Shown here piece after piece: positions 11,627 through 16,150 of a stretch of 16,150 bases of DNA (the stretch's first letter is position 1; every line of letters starts with the position of its first letter). Both the position numbers and the translations under genes were made by a program. The stretch is taken from assembly GCA_038065915.1 (NCBI GenBank), contig JBBTPZ010000005.1, positions 1-16,150 of the forward strand. Direction: 5' to 3'. Under the pieces are notes generated by a model, which saw only the letters and a program-made list of their open reading frames with translations, was not told the DNA's origin and ran no database searches. This DNA is from VMGX01 sp038065915. Lineage in GTDB: Bacteria > Patescibacteriota > Minisyncoccia > Phycocordibacterales > 21-14-all-36-13.

Positions 11627-12576
11627 TTTTTTAAATATTTAGTAATTATTTCTTCAACTTCTTTTGCATTTTTTGTCTGCATTAGTTTTGTTCTTAATTC
11701 TTTTGCTCCATCAAATCCGTTCACATACGCTTTAAAATGTTTCTTCATTACATCAAAATGTTTATTAATCCCAAAAATTTTTATAAAAAGTTTGGTGTGT
11801 TCTAAAAGTATTTCTAATTTTTGTTCTGTTGTCGGATTAAAATTTTCGTTCAAAAGCCATGGCTTACCAAAAAAACCTCTTCCTATCATTATTCCATCAC
11901 AACCTGTCTCTTTGGCGTGCACCAATCCTTCCTTTTTATTTTTTACATCCCCATTCCCTATTATTAATGTTTTTGATTTCATTTTGTCACGAATCTCAAC
12001 GGCGCACGCAACCGCAGTCCAATCAGCAGAAACCTTGGACATCTCTTTTTTTGTTCGAGCATGAATTGTAATCGCAACGGGGTTTTCTGCGAGTAATTCC
12101 GGAAGCCATTTTTCAATTTCATTTTTATTATAACCAATCCGCGTTTTTACAGACATGGGAATTTTACCAGCACCTTCTTTTGCGAAATAAATTATCTCAC
12201 GAGCAAGCTTCGGATTTTTTATAAGTTCTGCTCCGGCACCTTGTTTCAATACACTTTTATCTGGACACCCCATATTTATATCAATTCCATCAAAACCCAT
12301 TTCTACTACGAGCTTGCAAGCTTCTTTTATTGTTTCTGGATTTGAGCCAAATAATTGTGCAACGATTGGTTTTTCTTTTTTAGAAAAAATTAGATGCTCT
12401 TTTAGAATTTTTTTCCCTTTACTTAAAAGTCCATCTGCAGAAACAAATTCTGTGAATATAACGTCTGGCTTTCCATATTTTGTAATCATTTGCCTGAATG
12501 GAGCATCTGTAACGTCGTACATTGGTGCAACGCAAAAAAACGGTTTTTTTAGTTTTGTCCAAAAATTATTTTGCAT
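11623..12576 (-). CDS. dus: tRNA-dihydrouridine synthase (DusB-like)
   Basis: FMN enzyme that reduces uridines in tRNA D-loops to dihydrouridine with NADPH. The 317-aa protein has the TIM barrel with APMYDVTDAPFR (residues 17-28), VAQLFGSNP (72-80), the catalytic cysteine in INMGCPDKSVLKQGAGAELI (Cys104), SVKTRIG (Lys143), HARTK (His172), the phosphate-binding GNGD (207-210) and GRGFFGKPW (232-240), then the helical domain. The last codons KYLKN are native; the TAG stop is supplied by the IS inverted repeat. Restoring the pre-insertion junction gives AAT TGA, so the protein is unchanged. The promoter TTGTCA-N16-TACTAT ends 6 nt before the ATG, so the mRNA may be leaderless. The exact Dus subtype is uncertain. 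Confidence 0.93.
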   Translation of the reverse strand: MQNNFWTKLKKPFFCVAPMYDVTDAPFRQMITKYGKPDVIFTEFVSADGLLSKGKKILKEHLIFSKKEKPIVAQLFGSNPETIKEACKLVVEMGFDGIDINMGCPDKSVLKQGAGAELIKNPKLAREIIYFAKEGAGKIPMSVKTRIGYNKNEIEKWLPELLAENPVAITIHARTKKEMSKVSADWTAVACAVEIRDKMKSKTLIIGNGDVKNKKEGLVHAKETGCDGIMIGRGFFGKPWLLNENFNPTTEQKLEILLEHTKLFIKIFGINKHFDVMKKHFKAYVNGFDGAKELRTKLMQTKNAKEVEEIITKYLKN

Positions 12577-12582
12577 ATTTAG

Positions 12583-12610
12583 ATAGTATCATCAAAGCAT
12601 CAATTGACAA
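12583..12610 (-). promoter_or_regulatory. Promoter of dus
   Basis: On the minus strand TTGTCA (12605-12610), 16 nt and an extended -10 TGATACTAT whose TACTAT is at 12583-12588, 6 nt before the ATG at 12576. Its -35 overlaps that of the divergent gene on the other strand. Confidence 0.55.
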
Positions 12611-12631
12611 TAATATTTTAGAGAGTATTAT
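12604..12631 (+). promoter_or_regulatory. Promoter of the 73-aa gene
   Basis: A perfect TTGACA (12604-12609), 16 nt and TATTAT (12626-12631). An AATAATA/TATTATT inverted repeat (about 12609-12632) covers the spacer and -10 and may be an operator. The -35 shares bases with the dus -35 on the opposite strand. Confidence 0.65.
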
Positions 12632-12665
12632 TCTTGTAAATTTGTTCACAAAATCAGAGGTAAAT

Positions 12666-12887
12666 ATGTCTGCCAATGAAACGGTAATGGAAATTATTGA
12701 AAAGATTTATCGAAACTACAGTTACACAGTTGGAGAATGCATAGAAGATATGCTTTCCAGCGGGAAAATAACCACGGAAGATCTCAAAAAAGATACGAGT
12801 TTGAAAATGCTTGACTGGAAATCCATTTTAAATCATACGACAGATATGGAGGTCAAAAAGATCGCCGAAGAAAAAATTTTTGGTTAA
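12666..12887 (+). CDS. Hypothetical 73-aa protein
   Basis: I do not recognise it. It is small, soluble and helical, with an acidic composition; it has a YSYTVGECIEDMLSSGKITTEDL middle and an EVKKIAEEKIFG end. The start at 12666 is supported by a Shine-Dalgarno site AGAGG 6 nt upstream and by the promoter at 12604-12631. Longer in-frame versions starting at 12522 would run through the dus promoter and start, so they are rejected. A strong terminator follows at 12892-12914. It stands alone between dus and ftsQ, which are both on the other strand. Confidence 0.8.
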   Translation: MSANETVMEIIEKIYRNYSYTVGECIEDMLSSGKITTEDLKKDTSLKMLDWKSILNHTTDMEVKKIAEEKIFG

Positions 12888-12891
12888 AAAC

Positions 12892-12914
12892 AAATGCCGA
12901 CGTTGTCGGCATTT
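12892..12914 (+). terminator. Terminator of the 73-aa gene
   Basis: AAATGCCGAC and GTCGGCATTT form a 10-bp GC-rich stem with a GTT loop, followed by further T residues. It begins 5 nt after the stop codon. Confidence 0.85.
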
Positions 12915-12937
12915 TTATTTCAAAAAAATAATTATGG

Positions 12938-12968
12938 ATGAAAATTGTCGTTAGACGACAATTTTCAT
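12938..12968 (-). terminator. Family-C hairpin at the end of ftsQ
   Basis: ATGAAAATTGTCG (12938-12950) and its exact complement (12956-12968) enclose TTAGA. The ftsQ TGA stop (12965-12967) lies in the arm. On the minus strand a T-rich tract follows after a gap of about 9 nt. The same arm sequence recurs twice after dprA. Confidence 0.65.
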
Positions 12969-13822
12969 TTAAATTTAAAAAAAATTTTCTTACCAAATCT
13001 TAAATCTATATAATCTAACTGAACATTATCGTTTAATTCTTTTACCAATGTTCTCTCATTTAGAATTGTCATCAAATTATCAAAAATCTCTCCTAAGTTA
13101 TCATTGTTATTAAATATTATTTTCCCACCGTAAAAACCATAACTTTTTGAATTATCACTTAAATGTATCTCGTAATCACCATTTTCACCGGCGAGAAATG
13201 ATACTGGATTTAAATTAGCGTCTTTAATAGATTTCACAAAAAAAGATATCTTCTTGAATTTTTCACTATCTAAAAAATTAATACCAATTTGTTCTTTTCC
13301 TTCTATATTTCCATAATTTCTAAAAAAAACATTACCAGAAAAAGTTGGGGCTTCAGTATATATAAAACCATCTTCATCTAGAAAATAGCATTGTTCGTCT
13401 GTATTTATTTTTTTACCACACCATAAACCAACAGGGTTTCTTTCTTTTATTGTTATGTTAATTCCGTTAAAACCAATCCTTTCAATGTCTACATTTTTTA
13501 TCCTTTTAAATTTGTCATAAATATCTGTTGTTATTTTTTCCTTTCCATAAATAAAAATATTTGTTTTAGGATATAGTCCTAAATATTTCCCATCAATATC
13601 ATTATTAACTATTTCTAATATCTCTTTTTCTGTTACAACAGAGTTTTCATTTTTTACAGTTATATTTATTATATTTATATTACTAATTCTTGAAACAAAA
13701 ATTGATACAACAAAAAGTACCAACAAAATTAAAATTACCAGAAGAATTCTGGTTAAAAACTTTTTTCTTCTTGTCTCTTTTACTTTGGAGGAACTAATTC
13801 TGCTTTTTTTTCTAAATAACAT
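12965..13822 (-). CDS. ftsQ: Cell division protein FtsQ/DivIB
   Basis: Divisome scaffold that links early and late septal proteins. The 285-aa protein has the family layout: a basic cytoplasmic tail (residues 1-23), a single membrane helix (about 24-44), then a POTRA domain (about 48-120: ISNINIINITVKNENSVVTEKEILEIV), and the beta domain (NITIKERNPVGLWC 121-134, CYFLDEDGFIY 145-155, and QLDYIDLRFGKKIFFK near the end). The start has a clear Shine-Dalgarno AGAGGG just before the ATG. It lies 15 nt downstream of serS and is surely cotranscribed with it. Its last codon and stop lie in or next to a family-C palindrome. Assignment rests on architecture and the typical NPVGLW-like and FLDEDG segments. 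Confidence 0.9.
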   Translation of the reverse strand: MLFRKKSRISSSKVKETRRKKFLTRILLVILILLVLFVVSIFVSRISNINIINITVKNENSVVTEKEILEIVNNDIDGKYLGLYPKTNIFIYGKEKITTDIYDKFKRIKNVDIERIGFNGINITIKERNPVGLWCGKKINTDEQCYFLDEDGFIYTEAPTFSGNVFFRNYGNIEGKEQIGINFLDSEKFKKISFFVKSIKDANLNPVSFLAGENGDYEIHLSDNSKSYGFYGGKIIFNNNDNLGEIFDNLMTILNERTLVKELNDNVQLDYIDLRFGKKIFFKFK

Positions 13823-13837
13823 TTCCCTCTTTTTGTT

Positions 13838-15106
13838 TTACGATTTTTTTATAAGTTTTTTACCTATATATTTTGCAAGTACATCTGGAATAATTATTGA
13901 ACCATCCTTTTGTTGACCATTTTCAATTGCTGATATAAGAGCTCTGGATGTTATCGCTGTGTTATTTAACGAGTGAGCATATTTCATTTTTCCATTATCA
14001 TCTTTGTATCTGATATTTAATCTTCTTGTTTGAAAATCGTGAAAATATGAACAAGAATGCGTTTCTTTATATTTTTTTTCAGAAGGCATCCATGCTTCTA
14101 TATCATATTTTTTAACCTGTCCAAGTCCAAGGTCTCCAGATGAACAAATAACTACTCTGTATGGAATATCCAAATCCTGCATTATTTCTTCAGCATTTTT
14201 TAAAAGTTCTTCGTGATATTTAACACTTTCCTCATGGTTTGCTTCACAAAGCACAACTTGTTCCAACTTGAAAAATTCATGAACTCTAAATAATCCTTTT
14301 GTGTCTTTTCCATGGCTTCCGGCCTCACGTCTAAAACATGGAGAAAAAGATATAAATTTTATTGGAAGAGATTTTTTATCAATAATTTCATTCATGTGAT
14401 ATCCCATTGTGGGAACTTCAGCTGTTCCAGAAAGAAAATCATCATCTTGTGTCTTATATAAATCTTCTTCGCCTTGTGGAAGATATCCGGTGCCAACAAA
14501 TGCCTCTCTGCAAACCATGGATGGAACTATCATCGGTATAAAACCTTTTTTTGTAACAAATTTATCTATAGTATATTGCCAAAGTGCAAAATTCAAAAGA
14601 GCTCCTTCATTTTTCATAAAATAACCGCGGAAACCAGCAACCTTTGCCCCTCTTTCAAAATCAACCATATCAAGATTTTTCATAATCTCAACATGACTTT
14701 TTGGGTCAAAATCAAACTTAGGTATATCGCCCCATTTTCTTATTTCTTTGTTATCTTCTTCACCTTTACCGTCTGGAACAGACATATCTGGTATATTGGG
14801 AACTCGTAACATAATTATTTGCCATGCTTTTATTACTTCTTTCAATTCTTCTTCTTCCTTTTGCATTTCTATTTTCAATTTTTGCATATCCGCTATAAGA
14901 AAATTTCTTTCATTCTGGTCTTTTGCAAATGATATTCTTTTTGTGACTTCATTTTGTTCGTTTCTTTTTTTATCAACCGATGCAATAAGAGTTTTTCTTC
15001 TTTCATCAAAACCAATAAGCTCATCGATGTCTATTCTGATTGATTTCTTTTTTGCGGCCTCTTTGATTAGGTCCTTATTTTCTCTTATAAACTTTATATC
15101 TAACAT
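13838..15106 (-). CDS. serS: Seryl-tRNA synthetase
   Basis: Charges tRNA-Ser with serine in two steps via seryl-adenylate. At 422 aa it is the normal length. It has an N-terminal coiled-coil arm that grips the long variable arm of tRNA-Ser (about residues 28-98) and a class II catalytic core with TAEVP (228-232, serine pocket), motif 2 in PCFRREAGSHGKDTKGLFRV (256-275) with HEFFKLEQ, and motif 3 SLNNTAITSRALISAIENGQ (379-398). All key parts are present, so it should be active. It leads a two-gene operon with ftsQ and is transcribed divergently from dprA. A TATACA lies 4 nt before the ATG, so the leader is very short or a promoter lies further up. Confidence 0.97.
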   Translation of the reverse strand: MLDIKFIRENKDLIKEAAKKKSIRIDIDELIGFDERRKTLIASVDKKRNEQNEVTKRISFAKDQNERNFLIADMQKLKIEMQKEEEELKEVIKAWQIIMLRVPNIPDMSVPDGKGEEDNKEIRKWGDIPKFDFDPKSHVEIMKNLDMVDFERGAKVAGFRGYFMKNEGALLNFALWQYTIDKFVTKKGFIPMIVPSMVCREAFVGTGYLPQGEEDLYKTQDDDFLSGTAEVPTMGYHMNEIIDKKSLPIKFISFSPCFRREAGSHGKDTKGLFRVHEFFKLEQVVLCEANHEESVKYHEELLKNAEEIMQDLDIPYRVVICSSGDLGLGQVKKYDIEAWMPSEKKYKETHSCSYFHDFQTRRLNIRYKDDNGKMKYAHSLNNTAITSRALISAIENGQQKDGSIIIPDVLAKYIGKKLIKKS

Positions 15107-15210
15107 ATTTTGTATAATTTAATAACTATTTATTAAGTAAATTGTATCAATTGATGATAAAATAAACAATGTTTAAGAAAGTAAAAAATCAATAAAGCGT
15201 AGAAACAATC

Positions 15211-16089
15211 ATGAAAAATGAGATTAGAAAATTAAATCCGCGTGAGTTTCCAAAACTTCTTAAAGAAATTACTGACCCGCCGAAACAACTTTTTATAAGA
15301 GGTGATTTTCCTGATGAAAAAGAAAATAAATTTTTGTGTGTGGTTGGTTCAAGAAAATATACACCATACGGTAAAGAGGCCTGTAAAAAAATTATTGAGG
15401 GACTTGCCGGATACCCAATAGTTATCGTGTCAGGATTAGCAATTGGTATAGACAGTGTCGCTCATAATTCTGCGCTAAATGTTGATTTAAAAACTATTGC
15501 AATTCCGGGGTCTGGTTTAGACGATTCTGTTTTGTATCCATTTTTAAATAAAAATCTTGCCAAAAAAATTTTGGAAAAAGGTGGTGCATTAATTTCAGAA
15601 TTTGAACCTGATTTTAGAGCTACTCCGTGGAGTTTTCCACAAAGAAATAGAATCATGGCAGGAATTTCTCATGCGGTTTTAGTTGTAGAGGCAGAAAAAA
15701 TTTCTGGCACACTTATAACCTCTCGTTTGGCAACCGAATATAACAGAGATGTTCTCACAATACCCGGTTCAATATTTTCAAGAAATTCAGAAGGACCGCA
15801 TATGTTGTTACGAACCGGCGCCACACCAATTACATGTTCTGGTGATGTTTTAATTGCATTAAATATAGAAAATGAAAAAAATAAAAATAAAAAGAGTTTG
15901 TTTGAAAATTTATCAAAAGATGAAATTGCTGTTATAAATTTATTAAGGGAACCATTAATAAAAGACGAGTTAATAAGAAATTTAAATATACCAATCAGCT
16001 CCGCAAATATACTATTGAGCACAATGGAATTAAAGGGGCTTGTATCGGAAAAAATGGGAAAAATTGTCCTGAATGAAAATTGTCGTTAA
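15211..16089 (+). CDS. dprA: DNA-processing protein DprA (Smf)
   Basis: Binds incoming single-stranded DNA and loads RecA during natural transformation. The 292-aa protein has the Rossmann-like core: CVVGSRKYTPYGKEA (residues 43-57), IVSGLAIGIDSVAH (72-85), IAIPGSGLD (97-105), the conserved FPQRNRIMAGIS (142-153), VVEAEKISGTLIT (158-170) and IPGSI. A C-terminal winged-helix (about 235-288) is also present. The usual extra N-terminal domain is absent, making a short form. It is divergent from serS. The last five codons (NENCR) and the stop fall in the left arm and loop of a family-C palindrome, so the native C-terminus has probably been changed by the repeat. No strong Shine-Dalgarno site is seen before the ATG. 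Confidence 0.95.
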   Translation: MKNEIRKLNPREFPKLLKEITDPPKQLFIRGDFPDEKENKFLCVVGSRKYTPYGKEACKKIIEGLAGYPIVIVSGLAIGIDSVAHNSALNVDLKTIAIPGSGLDDSVLYPFLNKNLAKKILEKGGALISEFEPDFRATPWSFPQRNRIMAGISHAVLVVEAEKISGTLITSRLATEYNRDVLTIPGSIFSRNSEGPHMLLRTGATPITCSGDVLIALNIENEKNKNKKSLFENLSKDEIAVINLLREPLIKDELIRNLNIPISSANILLSTMELKGLVSEKMGKIVLNENCR

Positions 16090-16103
16090 GCGACAATTTT
16101 CAT
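16073..16103 (+). terminator. Family-C hairpin at the end of dprA
   Basis: ATGAAAATTGTCG (16073-16085) and its exact complement (16091-16103) around TTAAG, followed by CCC, five T, G and seven T: a strong terminator shape. The dprA TAA stop is at 16087-16089, in the loop. Confidence 0.8.
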
Positions 16104-16120
16104 CCCTTTTTGTTTTTTTA

Positions 16121-16147
16121 GAAAATTGTCGTTAAGCGACAATTTTC
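16121..16147. repeat. Second family-C hairpin, tandem copy after dprA
   Basis: GAAAATTGTCG (16121-16131), loop TTAAG, CGACAATTTTC (16137-16147). The 30 nt from 16121 to 16150 repeat 16075-16104 exactly, 46 bp apart. The window ends here, so more copies may follow. Confidence 0.85.
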
Positions 16148-16150
16148 ATC

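Noticed and set aside
12522..12887. Longer plus-strand frame of 121 codons ending at 12887
   Set aside because: The first 48 codons run antisense through the dus start and both divergent promoters. A Shine-Dalgarno site and promoter support the start at 12666.
16075..16150. Two 30-nt direct repeats after dprA as the start of a CRISPR array
   Set aside because: The units are near-perfect palindromes, the spacing segment is a T-rich terminator tail of 16 nt, and a related copy lies alone at ftsQ. It fits a palindromic repeat better; sequence past the window end would settle it.

Overview
The window is strongly AT-rich and gene-dense. Most genes lie on the minus strand, with small, streamlined versions of universal bacterial genes: tgt, obg, dnaX, a dus-type tRNA-dihydrouridine synthase, ftsQ, serS and dprA. 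Several traits together suggest an ultra-small-genome bacterium of the Patescibacteria (CPR), Parcubacteria-like. These are a short DnaX without its cysteine module, an Obg without a C-terminal extension, a DprA without an extra N-terminal domain, a membrane-anchored FKBP, a small cupin, a secreted 'CPDG...GRVGPNCEFAPCP' protein, and few Shine-Dalgarno sites. This assignment is inference from protein style, not a search.

Layout: 1-1316 is tgt (minus, cut by the window edge), preceded by a membrane-anchored FKBP isomerase (1398-1901) and a cupin (2238-2636). A 400-bp gene-free stretch packed with inverted repeats follows (2637-3042). Next is a minus-strand operon read obg -> GNAT -> small Cys-rich anchored protein -> HExxH protein (5607 down to 3043). 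obg contains a 100-N scaffold gap flanked by an exact 55-bp duplication, so the apparent frame break is an assembly artefact. A divergent plus-strand membrane protein (5650-6075) converges on an ArsR-type regulator (6145-6411). Then come a DUF5680 protein, two overlapping membrane proteins, a 25-codon remnant copying the 5' end of the DUF5680 gene, a CsaA-like tRNA-binding protein, tRNA-Gln(UUG) and dnaX. A 117-aa unknown gene is followed by a complete single-ORF IS element (10516-11626, perfect 29-bp terminal inverted repeats) lodged at the 3' end of dus. A small plus-strand gene of unknown function is next, then an ftsQ-serS operon, and finally a divergent dprA.

The most unusual content is not a gene cluster but a set of palindromic elements. 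One type folds as a three-way junction (outer stem plus two hairpins). One copy lies in the 5' leader of the FKBP gene and another lies in frame inside obg, adding about 17 residues; their outer arms match at 11 of 12 positions. tgt carries further perfect palindromes and short repeats in frame at places where the family normally has short loops. Other families are intergenic hairpins: four copies with an invariant loop core TATTCGCTACAAT, two copies with loop TCCGTTGG, and three copies of GAAAATTGTCG-type hairpins that supply the ends of ftsQ and dprA. Together they look like small non-autonomous palindromic repeats, analogous to the in-frame palindromic elements known from Rickettsia, that have spread through a compact genome and are tolerated inside essential proteins.

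Promoters are often readable as -35/-10 boxes. At several genes the -10 box lies only 6-7 nt from the start codon, suggesting leaderless mRNAs.
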